From contig JAIOAT010000020.1 in assembly GCA_019873685.1 (NCBI GenBank), positions 1 through 51,719 of the forward strand: a DNA stretch of 51,719 nucleotides. Reading direction: 5' to 3'. The DNA is from Chloroflexota bacterium (GTDB lineage: Bacteria; Chloroflexota; Anaerolineae; Aggregatilineales; Ch27). Of this stretch, positions 26,064 through 34,316 are shown piece after piece; position 1 is the stretch's first letter, and every line of letters begins with the position of its first letter. The position numbers and the translations under genes are program-made. The notes under the pieces are model-generated. The model had not been told where the DNA came from. It saw only the letters and a list, made by a program, of their open reading frames with translations, and ran no database searches.

Positions 26064-27428
26064 CTACGAGGCATAGCGCTCATGGGCGATGATCGCCAGC
26101 CCGGCGCTGATGCTCGTGAAGGCATCCTGCGCAATCACTTTCTCGCGCCCAAAGCGCTCCTCCAGCAGAGCGATGTAGAGCGGGATCGACGCCGATCCCC
26201 CGGTACGCAGGACGACGTCGATCTGATCTTCCGTCATCCCGGCCCTGGCGAGCACAGCGTCCAGCCCGGCGCTGATTGGGTCCAGGGTGCGCCGAATCTG
26301 GTTCTCCAGGCGGTTGCGGGTGTATGCTTCGCTGATGTTGATGTTTGGCCCCTTAACCGTGTAGATCGCATACAGGGAATCGGAGAGGGCTATCTTGACA
26401 CGCTCGGCCTCGTTGCGCAGGGAGAAGCCCAGGTTGTTGCTGACCAGCGACTTGAGCGCGCGGATGCGCGCCGGATTGCTGCTCGTCTTGATCGCGTGGT
26501 CAATCAGCTGGGCGTTCTCCGGGGTGGCCAGTTCCAGCAGGGACTGCCAGTCCTGGATGTGATGGGTGATGTAGCGCGGAAAGGGTAACTCCTGATGGCT
26601 GAAGCCGGGGCGGAAGGTCGTGCCCGCGCCAAAGTACTTCTCCATGCTTGCCACAATCCGCCGGTCAATATCGTCGCCGCCCAGCAACACGCCCTCCGTG
26701 GCGATCACTTCCGGCACCTGCGGGCCGCCCAGGCGCACGACTGTGAAGTCCAGCGTCCCGCCGCCGAAGTCAAAGACCAGCGCCGTCTGGCGGTGTGCCG
26801 CCCCGACATGGTAGGCGTAGGCCGCCGCCACCGGCTCCAGTTCAAAGCTGACTTCACGGAAGCCGGCCTGCAGCGCCGCCTCATGGAGCGTCTGCTGGGC
26901 CTGTGCATCAATGGCAGGATCATGAGAGAAGATCACCGGCCGACCCAGCACCACCGCAGTGATTTCCGCTCCCAGCTCGCGTTCGGCCTGTAGCCTGGCG
27001 TGCCGGAGCACCAGCGCGATGAGATCGCGGGCTGTATAGTGTCGCCGGAAGACGAATGTGCCGCCGTAGTTCTCATCCCGCAACACCGTTTTTACCGATT
27101 GCAGGAAGCGGCCGGGGGCCTCCACATCTTCGTAGGCATAGATCTGTTCGTGGTAGACGATCGGGCTGCCGCCGGTGCTGGCAACCATGATCTCGATATC
27201 GCCCACGTAACGCCGTTCATAGCGGATAGGCCGCCCGACATTCTCAGCAATGTAGCGGCGGGCCGCCTCAAAGCCGATAACCGGTTCCTGATCGCGGGGG
27301 ATATAGATCAGCGACGGCAACAGGCGGGGGTCTTTGTTGGCCTGGTCAAGCGTGAAGGAGCGCACCTGCTCCCCATCAAAGCGGGCGAGACTCGAATTCG
27401 TCGTGCCAAAGTCCATACCGGCTTCCAT
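26064..27428 (-). CDS. Hsp70-family ATPase lacking the substrate-binding domain
   Basis: This 454-residue protein is essentially only the actin-like ATPase domain of Hsp70. It has phosphate loop 1 (MDFGTTNSSLARFD), phosphate loop 2 (LVFDFGGGTLDFTVVRLGG) and the adenosine motif (VVLRTGGSASIPLYIALLEERFG). It ends there, whereas DnaK goes on for about 250 residues with a peptide-binding domain, so it resembles YegD-type proteins. Client and partners are unknown. The ATG at 27428 has AGGAGG 11 bases upstream. It lies downstream of the site-2 protease gene across a 350-base gap and has its own candidate promoter. Confidence 0.87.
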   Translation of the reverse strand: MEAGMDFGTTNSSLARFDGEQVRSFTLDQANKDPRLLPSLIYIPRDQEPVIGFEAARRYIAENVGRPIRYERRYVGDIEIMVASTGGSPIVYHEQIYAYEDVEAPGRFLQSVKTVLRDENYGGTFVFRRHYTARDLIALVLRHARLQAERELGAEITAVVLGRPVIFSHDPAIDAQAQQTLHEAALQAGFREVSFELEPVAAAYAYHVGAAHRQTALVFDFGGGTLDFTVVRLGGPQVPEVIATEGVLLGGDDIDRRIVASMEKYFGAGTTFRPGFSHQELPFPRYITHHIQDWQSLLELATPENAQLIDHAIKTSSNPARIRALKSLVSNNLGFSLRNEAERVKIALSDSLYAIYTVKGPNINISEAYTRNRLENQIRRTLDPISAGLDAVLARAGMTEDQIDVVLRTGGSASIPLYIALLEERFGREKVIAQDAFTSISAGLAIIAHERYAS

Positions 27429-27778
27429 TGGCGGCAAATCCTCCTCTGGCGGGCCGCGGCCATGCGGCGAACGACTTGCGAGCGCCAGCCAGCAGGCCGA
27501 TCCGGCTTAATCAGCGGGAAAGCCAGCCCGACCGGCAGCAGGCAGATTTTTCATTCTACTCGAGACCTGCCGGGAATTGAAGAGCCAGCCTTAAGGGGAG
27601 GCGTGAGTATTGTCAGGATCGGGCATCATCACATGCATGACCGTGACAGGACTACCGGTGGCGGCGTACCGGGGACAGAGGCTACCCTCCCGGCGGCTTC
27701 CTGGCCTCCAGGCTTCATCTGTCTTCACAGCCTGACACTTGCCACCAGTGACGCTGCAGGTCTTACACGCCAGGAGGA
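27429..27778 (-). other. 350-base intergenic region with one candidate promoter
   Basis: No coding frame here has a ribosome-binding site or recognisable protein. The only signal I support is, on the minus strand, TTCAAT (27576-27581), a 17-base spacer and TAGAAT (27553-27558), which would serve the Hsp70 gene with a leader of about 115 bases. I see no clear terminator for the protease gene. Confidence 0.4.
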
Positions 27779-29068
27779 CTACTTGTACGCCCCGGGGTCA
27801 AAGGGGGTCGGCGTCGGAATGTGGGGCACGGCCAGCGTGGGGATCGGCGGCGCGTTAGGGGCGACGACCGGCGTCTGACGGCTGATAATCGGACGCGGCA
27901 CGATGATCAGCAGAAAGATGATGATCGTCACCCAGCCCAGTACCCGGCGCCGGATGTCCAGCGGCGTGATATCGTCGTGCGGCGGCGGATGGCGCAGGCC
28001 AGTCAACGAGGCCAGGACAGCCCAGACCAGCCAGGTCGGCCAGAAGAAGAACCCGGCCAGGGCCAGCACGCCCAGGACCAGGTAAGCCAGCGGCCACGCC
28101 CAGCGACCAAACAGCGCATAGGCGACGTGTCCACCATCGAACTGCCCCAACGGAAGCAAGTTAAGCGCCGTCAGCAGCACACCGAACCATGCCGCCAGCG
28201 CCACCGGATGCAGCAGGATGACCCGGCTCAGGCTGCCTTCCACCAGCGGCGAACCGATCGCCTCCAGCAAGGGTGGCACTCCTACACCACGGAAGATCAG
28301 GTTGATCGGCGCACCAAACGCAATCGGCGGCAGCAACAACCCGATTACGAACAGCGGCAGGGCCACCACCAGCCCGGCCAGCGGCCCGCTGATCCCCACA
28401 TCGAACAGCGCCCGGCGCGTTTTGAGGGCGCTGCGGATGAAGATGACCGCGCCCAGCGTACCCAGGCTACCCGGGATGGGCAGCGGGATGAAGAACGGCA
28501 GCGTGACTTTCACACCGTGACGGCGGGCAGCAAGGTAATGGCCCATCTCATGGACGCCCAGAATCAACAGCAGCGTCAGCGCGAACGGCCCGCCCGCTGC
28601 CAGCGCCTCAGCCAGCCCAAGATCGGCGCCATTCAGGAGGAACGACGCGGCATATACCGTCGAAGCGATCGTCGCCAGCAGCAGAGCGATGTGCAGCCAC
28701 AGCGGCGAACGCCCGGAAGCGCGTACCGCCCGCCGCAGCGGGCCGCCACCCGGCGCAGCCTGATCCGCGTCGGCGATGCCCGGTACAAGCAGAACGGTGT
28801 CGGCGTTGCCTTGCCGCTGCAGGAAAGCAGAATAGCCCAGTGGCGTCAGGCGCTCCTCCAGGTACAGGGCCGCCTCAGCAGCAGGCAGCACCAGTTGCCC
28901 GCGGCACAGCAGACCGTGCTGATCCCCGCTGGCAAGTTGCTCGGCAGTCTCAACAGCCATGACCGCCCTGACCGCCTCCTGCAGCGCGGTCATCTGCGGA
29001 TCGCTTTCAGGCGCCGCGGGGGGCAGGGCTGGTTCCGGCGTTGCAGGCGGCAGCTCGTAGAGTGACAT
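27779..29068 (-). CDS. Site-2 protease family zinc metalloprotease (M50)
   Basis: This 429-residue membrane protease has an N-terminal soluble region of about 120 residues, then several helices. The zinc-binding HEMGH motif (His173, Glu174, His177) lies within a helix, and a later QFDGGH motif supplies the third ligand, Asp311. Such enzymes cut substrates inside the membrane. The soluble N terminus followed by the M50 core recalls EGY-type proteases more than RseP, as no PDZ domain is seen. The C terminus ends in a short Pro/Thr tail. The ATG shares its first base with the TGA of dcd (TGATG), so translation is coupled. Confidence 0.87.
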   Translation of the reverse strand: MSLYELPPATPEPALPPAAPESDPQMTALQEAVRAVMAVETAEQLASGDQHGLLCRGQLVLPAAEAALYLEERLTPLGYSAFLQRQGNADTVLLVPGIADADQAAPGGGPLRRAVRASGRSPLWLHIALLLATIASTVYAASFLLNGADLGLAEALAAGGPFALTLLLILGVHEMGHYLAARRHGVKVTLPFFIPLPIPGSLGTLGAVIFIRSALKTRRALFDVGISGPLAGLVVALPLFVIGLLLPPIAFGAPINLIFRGVGVPPLLEAIGSPLVEGSLSRVILLHPVALAAWFGVLLTALNLLPLGQFDGGHVAYALFGRWAWPLAYLVLGVLALAGFFFWPTWLVWAVLASLTGLRHPPPHDDITPLDIRRRVLGWVTIIIFLLIIVPRPIISRQTPVVAPNAPPIPTLAVPHIPTPTPFDPGAYK

Positions 29069-29625
29069 CAGACTTTGGGCAGCTCGATGTTCTGCTGATG
29101 CTGGTACTTGCCCTTTTTGTCGGCGTAGGAGACTTCACATTCCTCGTCCGCCTCAAAGAACAACACCTGGGCGATACCCTCATTGGGGTAGATCCGGGCG
29201 GGCAACGGCGTAGTGTTGCTGATCTCCAGCGTGACATACCCTTCCCACTCCGGTTCAAAGGGCGTCACGTTAACGACAATGCCACAGCGGGCATAAGTTG
29301 ATTTGCCCACACAGATCGTCAACACCCGGCGCGGGATGCGGAAGTACTCGACCGTGCGGGCCAGGGCGAACGAGTTCGGCGGGATCAGAATCGGGTCGTC
29401 CGACACGATATCCACCATCGAGGCTTTGTCAAACCGTTTGGGGTCCACAATGGCGGAGTGCACATTGGTGAACACCTTGAACTCGTTGGAAACGCGGATG
29501 TCGTAGCCATAGGACGACACCCCATAGCTGATCACGCCGTTGCGAATCTGCCGATCCTCAAACGGCTCGATCATCCGGTGTTCCAGCGCCATTCTGCGAA
29601 TCCAGTGATCCGGTTTCAGTCCCAC
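29068..29625 (-). CDS. dcd: dCTP deaminase
   Basis: This 185-residue enzyme deaminates dCTP to dUTP for thymidylate synthesis; some relatives continue to dUMP. Family features are [24 protein letters not shown] and the active-site block [17 protein letters not shown], with the catalytic Glu in the VTLEI region, then [12 protein letters not shown]. The start is a GTG at 29625 with AAGGGG seven bases upstream; longer in-frame GTG codons sit on top of that ribosome-binding site. Its stop overlaps the protease start by one base, and ArgS precedes it by 56 bases. Confidence 0.93.
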   Translation of the reverse strand: MGLKPDHWIRRMALEHRMIEPFEDRQIRNGVISYGVSSYGYDIRVSNEFKVFTNVHSAIVDPKRFDKASMVDIVSDDPILIPPNSFALARTVEYFRIPRRVLTICVGKSTYARCGIVVNVTPFEPEWEGYVTLEISNTTPLPARIYPNEGIAQVLFFEADEECEVSYADKKGKYQHQQNIELPKV

Positions 29626-29681
29626 CAGCACGCCCCTTCCCACTCACCAGCGATCGATTCTACTTTTGCCAGCGCCGAGAG

Positions 29682-31391
29682 TTACATCACATCCGGCGCG
29701 CTCATACCCATCAGCGTCAGCAGACGCTTGAAGACCACCTTTGCCGCCCGGTAAAAGCGCAGGCGCGCCCGTGCCACGTCTTCCGGCACTTCGCTATGGA
29801 ATACCCGCACGTTGTCATACATTGGGTGGAAGAGCCGCGCCGTCTCCAGGGCAAAGAAGGCGATCTGGTGCGGAGCCATTTCCTCCAGGGCGTAGATCAA
29901 CGTCTCGCCCAACCGCAGCGCCTGCCGCAGGAAGGTCGTTTCCGGCTCGCCGAGCAGGCTCAGGTCGGCGCCCGCGTCGCTAAAACCCCGCTGCTCCGCC
30001 ATGCGGAAGATACCCGCGCAACGCACATGCGCGTTCTGGATGTAGTACACCGGGTTTTCGTTGTTCTGGGCTACAGCCAGATCGAGGTCAAACTCGACAT
30101 CCGTGTTGGCGCTGCGAGCCAGCAGGAAGTAGCGCACCGAATCCGCGCCCACTTCGTCGATCACCGCATCCACCGGGATGACATCGCCAGCCCGCGTGCT
30201 GCCCTTGATCAGTGCCCCACCGCGATAGATACGCACCATCTGGTGGATGATCACGTGCAACCGCGACGGATCGTAGCCCAGCGCCTGCAGGCCGCGTTGC
30301 ACGACTTTGTACTGCGTACCATGGTCAGCGCCCAGCACGTTCACCAGCAGGTCAAAGCCGCGTTCCATCTTGTTGACATGGTAGGCGATATCCGGCAGGG
30401 TGTACGTTGGCTCACCGCTGGCCTTGACCAGAACGCGATCCTTTTCATCGCCGAGAGCCGTGGAGCGGAACCAGGCCGCATTCGCCGCGCCGCTGGCCGC
30501 AGCCTGCGCCCGTTCGGCTTCGCTGGCCCCTTCCCAGACTGGCGCGTCGTAGATGTAGCCACGCTGGCGCAATGCTTCCAGTGTGCGCCAGACCGAGCCA
30601 TCCTCGTAGAGACTGTTCTCGTTGAAGAACACATCATGGCGCACGCCCAGCCGCAGTAGCGAGGCCCGGATCCATTCGAAGATCACCTTTTCGGCAAATT
30701 CCTTGAAGGGCGGCCAGTCGGCTTCACGCCAGGCGTCCCCAACTTCAGCGACCAGCCGGGCAGCTACCTCGGCCAGGTATTCGCCTGCGTAGCCCTCTTC
30801 CGGCAATGGGGCGTCCTGGCCAAGCGCCTGCAGGTAACGCGCCCGCAGGGAACGCCCCAGCATTTCCATCTGACGCCCGGCGTTGTTGAAGTAATACTCG
30901 CGCTCAACCCGGTAACCGACAGCCTCCAGCACGCGGGCAATTGAATCGCCAATCACTGCACCGCGTGTGCGGCCAATATGCAGCGGCCCGGTCGGGTTGG
31001 CGCTGACAAATTCCACCTGGGCGCGCTTCCCGGCCCCGATCTGCAGGGCGCAGAGGTCATCCCCCTCGGCGATGATCGTCTCTACCTGCTGCTTGAGCCA
31101 GTCGTCGCTCAGGCGGAAGTTGATGAAACCCGGCCCGGCTACCTCCGCTGCGCCGGCAAACGGTGCGTCCGGAAGATGCCGGACGATGATCGCGGCGATC
31201 TCCGCCGGTGGTTTGCGGGCCAGGCGACCCAGCTGCATCGCTACCGGTGTAGCATAATCAGCGAAGCCGGGATTGTTCGGCGGCTGCACCCGAACCTCCG
31301 GGATTTCAAAAAGCGGCAGGTCTCCTGCCGCCTGGGCGTGTTCGATAGCCTCATGCACCAGCCGGGCATATTCGTGCGTCAGAACCTTCAA
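29682..31391 (-). CDS. argS: Arginyl-tRNA synthetase
   Basis: This 569-residue class I synthetase charges tRNA-Arg. An N-terminal additional domain precedes SANPTGPLHIGRTRGA (residues about 130-144), the HIGH region. The C-terminal DALR-type anticodon domain follows ENPVYYIQNAHVR. Two motifs are unusual: HIGH reads HIGR, and the KMSKS-equivalent loop reads KGSTRAG instead of the common KMSTRKG. ArgRS is known to vary at both sites. The start is TTG at 31391 with GAGGAG nine bases upstream. No other copy is in the window, so it is presumed functional. Confidence 0.93.
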   Translation of the reverse strand: MKVLTHEYARLVHEAIEHAQAAGDLPLFEIPEVRVQPPNNPGFADYATPVAMQLGRLARKPPAEIAAIIVRHLPDAPFAGAAEVAGPGFINFRLSDDWLKQQVETIIAEGDDLCALQIGAGKRAQVEFVSANPTGPLHIGRTRGAVIGDSIARVLEAVGYRVEREYYFNNAGRQMEMLGRSLRARYLQALGQDAPLPEEGYAGEYLAEVAARLVAEVGDAWREADWPPFKEFAEKVIFEWIRASLLRLGVRHDVFFNENSLYEDGSVWRTLEALRQRGYIYDAPVWEGASEAERAQAAASGAANAAWFRSTALGDEKDRVLVKASGEPTYTLPDIAYHVNKMERGFDLLVNVLGADHGTQYKVVQRGLQALGYDPSRLHVIIHQMVRIYRGGALIKGSTRAGDVIPVDAVIDEVGADSVRYFLLARSANTDVEFDLDLAVAQNNENPVYYIQNAHVRCAGIFRMAEQRGFSDAGADLSLLGEPETTFLRQALRLGETLIYALEEMAPHQIAFFALETARLFHPMYDNVRVFHSEVPEDVARARLRFYRAAKVVFKRLLTLMGMSAPDVM

Positions 31392-31461
31392 CGTCGCACA
31401 CTCCTCACGCGGATACCTTGCGGGTTGACCCGCGCCATTCTAGCATGAGCCTACGGGCCTT

Positions 31462-32340
31462 TCAACAGCCGCCTTCCCGCAGCAACGGCAACAGTTCGAT
31501 TACCCCGTCTTCGCCAACCGCCGCCCGCTGCTCACAGGAGAGGCAGACCCACGCCCCGCTTTCGGTCGGGATCATCTGCCCGGCGCAACAGGCCGGGCAG
31601 CGCAGAATCTCGGCCAGCGGGCGCGGCCCCACCGGCACAGAAGACCCCGCCTTGTGCGCCCAGAACAGATCATAATCGACCTGCCAGCGCTCATGCTGCA
31701 CATCGACCAATCCCAGCTCGTCCGTCAGCCACGCTTGCATGGCCGCGGTGGAAAGCGTCTTGCCGGGCATCAGGCGGGCGTCTGTCCCGGTGCGGTTGGT
31801 GATCAGCAGCGTCCCACCGGGGCGCAGCACCCGGACCAGCTCACGCAGGTCCTCACGCGCTCCGGGGAAGAATTCCCACGCTTCGATGCAGGTCACCACA
31901 TCAAACGTGTTGTCAAAGAACGGCAGGTCACTGGCTGTGTGCCAGATCAGCGCCGCGCGGCGCTGGCGGTACAGCTTCAGCGCCGCCCGAAAAAGCATCT
32001 TCCGGCTGATGTCCAGGCCGACAACCCGACCCTGAAAGTCATCCTGCTCCAGTAGCAGCGCGGGCATCCGCCCGGTGCCGGTGGCGACATCCAGCACCAG
32101 CGGCGCAGCCACGCCCTCCGTCTGTAGCCGGTGAAGCAACGGACGCGCCAGAAAGAAAGTCTCGTATACCGGGTCGTAGTTCTTGGTGCGATCGTAGCGA
32201 AAAGCGTACCAGTCGTAGAGCAGCGCCACCACCCGCCAGCCGAGGTACATCCCTTCCGTCAGCCACAGCAGGTACCACAACCCGACGCCCAGCGCGATCA
32301 ACGCGCCCAGCCCGATCAGGATCAATGCCAGCGGTTCCAT
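31462..32340 (-). CDS. Membrane-anchored SAM methyltransferase with C-terminal zinc ribbon
   Basis: This 292-residue protein has an N-terminal membrane helix (about residues 4-26). Next is a class I methyltransferase core with VLDVATGTGRMP (motif I), VVGLDISRKM (motif II) and FDVVTCIEAWEFF (motif IV). The C-terminal tail carries two CxxC pairs (CPAC and CLSC), forming a probable zinc ribbon. The anchor suggests a lipid or quinone-like substrate, but this is inference. Its ATG overlaps the stop of the epimerase gene as TGATG, so the two are translationally coupled and probably share a pathway. Confidence 0.82.
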   Translation of the reverse strand: MEPLALILIGLGALIALGVGLWYLLWLTEGMYLGWRVVALLYDWYAFRYDRTKNYDPVYETFFLARPLLHRLQTEGVAAPLVLDVATGTGRMPALLLEQDDFQGRVVGLDISRKMLFRAALKLYRQRRAALIWHTASDLPFFDNTFDVVTCIEAWEFFPGAREDLRELVRVLRPGGTLLITNRTGTDARLMPGKTLSTAAMQAWLTDELGLVDVQHERWQVDYDLFWAHKAGSSVPVGPRPLAEILRCPACCAGQMIPTESGAWVCLSCEQRAAVGEDGVIELLPLLREGGC

Positions 32341-33335
32341 CAGACCAGCTGCCCCGTCTCCCGCAGCCAGGCTTCACTCCGGCGCATGCCTTCCGCCAGG
32401 CTGACACGTGGACGCCAGCTCAGCCGGTCGGCGGCACGGTTCATGCTGTAGCCCCGTCGCCGGGCCACCAGCCCGGCGACCATCTGGCGGATCGGCTGCG
32501 GTTCCCCGCGCAGGCGGAGCCACGGCTCCAGCATCGCCGCGCCGGTCAGCAGCAGCGGCACCGGCACCGGGATCAGCCACTTATGCCCGGCCATCGCCGC
32601 GTATGCGCCCAGGAATTGCCGCCAGGTTACCGGCTCATCAGAGACCGCGTTGAACACACAGCCGACCGCCGCCGGATGCTCCGCTGCAACCAGTAGCAGG
32701 TCAACCACATCCTCTACATAGATCACCGGGCAGTAGGCCGTCCCATCGCCCGGCAGAGGGGCCGGTCGCCGCCGCATGGCCGCAAAGAACCGCCCCGTCC
32801 AGAAGCGCGATCCCGGTCCGTAGATCATGCCCGGTCGGATCACCGTCGCCTCGATGCCCAGTTCGCCCGCCCGCCGGAAGAGCACCTGCTCGCCCAGCGC
32901 CTTACTCTGGGCGTAGTGCTCCAGGCCAGGACGTGGGGGCAGACCTTCGTGCATAATTCCGGGCCGGTCATAGCCATAGACGGCGATGGTGCTGACATGG
33001 ACAATCCGGCGCACTCCGGCGGCACAGGCCGCCTCAACCAGTTGCCCAACTGCCGTGACGTTGACCCGGTACTGCTCCGCTGCCGGACCGCCCGTCGCGG
33101 CTGCCACATGAAAAACCACCGCACAGCCGGCCACCGCACGCCGCAAAGCCTCCGGATCGGTCAGGTCGCCCACACATAGCTCAGCGCCACGCTTGGCAAT
33201 CGCCACGCCACGCGCCTCAGAGCGCACCAAACCGCGCACCCGGACGCCTTCCGCCAGCAGGCGGTTAGCCAGCGCCCCGCCCAGAAAGCCGCTTGCCCCG
33301 GTGACCAGCACCTGCTGGCCGCGCAATACCACCAT
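32340..33335 (-). CDS. NAD(P)-dependent epimerase/dehydratase (extended SDR)
   Basis: This 331-residue extended short-chain dehydrogenase has the cofactor loop TGASGFLGG near residue 12, the active-site Ser in HVSTIAVYG and the catalytic YAQSK motif. The pattern resembles the 3-beta-hydroxysteroid dehydrogenase / NDP-sugar epimerase group; hydrophobic stretches near the C terminus (VPVPLLLTGAAML) suggest membrane contact. The substrate is unknown. AGGAG lies 10 bases before the ATG, and the gene starts 13 bases after the GHMP gene and overlaps the methyltransferase gene. Confidence 0.85.
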   Translation of the reverse strand: MVVLRGQQVLVTGASGFLGGALANRLLAEGVRVRGLVRSEARGVAIAKRGAELCVGDLTDPEALRRAVAGCAVVFHVAAATGGPAAEQYRVNVTAVGQLVEAACAAGVRRIVHVSTIAVYGYDRPGIMHEGLPPRPGLEHYAQSKALGEQVLFRRAGELGIEATVIRPGMIYGPGSRFWTGRFFAAMRRRPAPLPGDGTAYCPVIYVEDVVDLLLVAAEHPAAVGCVFNAVSDEPVTWRQFLGAYAAMAGHKWLIPVPVPLLLTGAAMLEPWLRLRGEPQPIRQMVAGLVARRRGYSMNRAADRLSWRPRVSLAEGMRRSEAWLRETGQLV

Positions 33336-33348
33336 CGACCGTCTGCTC

Positions 33349-34266
33349 CTACTCCGGATGCATCTCCGCTGCCGTCACCACCACACCCTGCGTATCGACC
33401 AGCAGCGTCCAGACCCGCGAGAGGATATCCCGGCTGTCAAAGACGGACTGCACCGCGTCGGCGATTCGGTAGTGGTTGGCCGCGGCGAAGATCAACAGGG
33501 CCGGGCCGTGGCCGCTGATCGTCACGCCGAGCGCGCCGTTCTTGAGCGCCGCTTCCACCGCTTCCCGGTACCCCGGAATGTGCTCGCCAAGGTACGGATC
33601 GAGCACCTGATCGGCCAGCACCTGGCTCAACAGCCCGAAGTCACCGCTACGCAGAGCCTCCACCACCAGCTCCGCCCGCCCGATATTGCCCACAGCATCT
33701 GTATAGGCAACTGTCTCCGGCAGCGGCATATCCTCCGGATCGTAGTGTTCCAGCTGGGGAGCGACAACCAGAACTTTCAGCGGGGCCACGTCAATACGCC
33801 GGAAGACAGCGCCACTTTCCGCCCTGGCGGCAATGGTCAGCCCGCCCAGCATGGCCGCAACCAGCCCGTCGGCGCGCCCCAGAATCTCCGCTCCCAGGGC
33901 AATCAGATCGTCGCGCGTCAGTGGCATCCCCATCAGGTTATTGGCTCCGATCAGCCCGGCCACGGTCATCGCCTCTTCTGCGCCCAGGCCGATGTTGAGG
34001 GGAATGGCATTGCGCACATCAAGGCGCAAACCCAGCGGGGAATCCTCCACCTGCTGGAACACGCGCACCGCCGCGTACATTACCGGATGGTAGCAGTCGG
34101 CGGGCAGATCAGCGCCGCCTTCGCCATGCGTTTCAATCAACAGTGTGCTATCGCTGCGCTCGACAAACGCGGCGCTCACATGCAGGCCCAGCGCCAGCCC
34201 CAGGCTCTCAATGCCAGGCCCCAGATTGGTGCAGACCGCGGGAACGGTCACTCGCGCCTTGCGCAT
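33349..34266 (-). CDS. Homoserine kinase-like GHMP protein with altered phosphate loop
   Basis: This 305-residue protein aligns along its whole length with ThrB homoserine kinases: an N-terminal VPAVCTNLGPGIESLGLAL block, a central IPLNIGLGAEEAMTVAG block and a C-terminal TISGHGPALLIFA block. In GHMP kinases the central motif is normally GLGSSAA, whose serines bind phosphate and magnesium; here it is GLGAEEA. The N-terminal GFD is GIE, and the usual GAGP is GHGP. It may be an inactive or re-specialised kinase. The ATG at 34266 has GGAG five bases upstream. Other threonine-pathway genes are not in the window. The symbol thrB is withheld because of the changed loop. Confidence 0.78.
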   Translation of the reverse strand: MRKARVTVPAVCTNLGPGIESLGLALGLHVSAAFVERSDSTLLIETHGEGGADLPADCYHPVMYAAVRVFQQVEDSPLGLRLDVRNAIPLNIGLGAEEAMTVAGLIGANNLMGMPLTRDDLIALGAEILGRADGLVAAMLGGLTIAARAESGAVFRRIDVAPLKVLVVAPQLEHYDPEDMPLPETVAYTDAVGNIGRAELVVEALRSGDFGLLSQVLADQVLDPYLGEHIPGYREAVEAALKNGALGVTISGHGPALLIFAAANHYRIADAVQSVFDSRDILSRVWTLLVDTQGVVVTAAEMHPE

Positions 34267-34316
34267 GGTCGCTCCTTTACCGGGCCGTGCAGCAGCCCGT
34301 TCCACCACACGCCGGG

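Noticed and set aside
27000-27878. Plus-strand frame crossing the 350-base intergenic gap
   Set aside because: It overlaps the Hsp70 and protease genes on the other strand and has no ribosome-binding site or domain.
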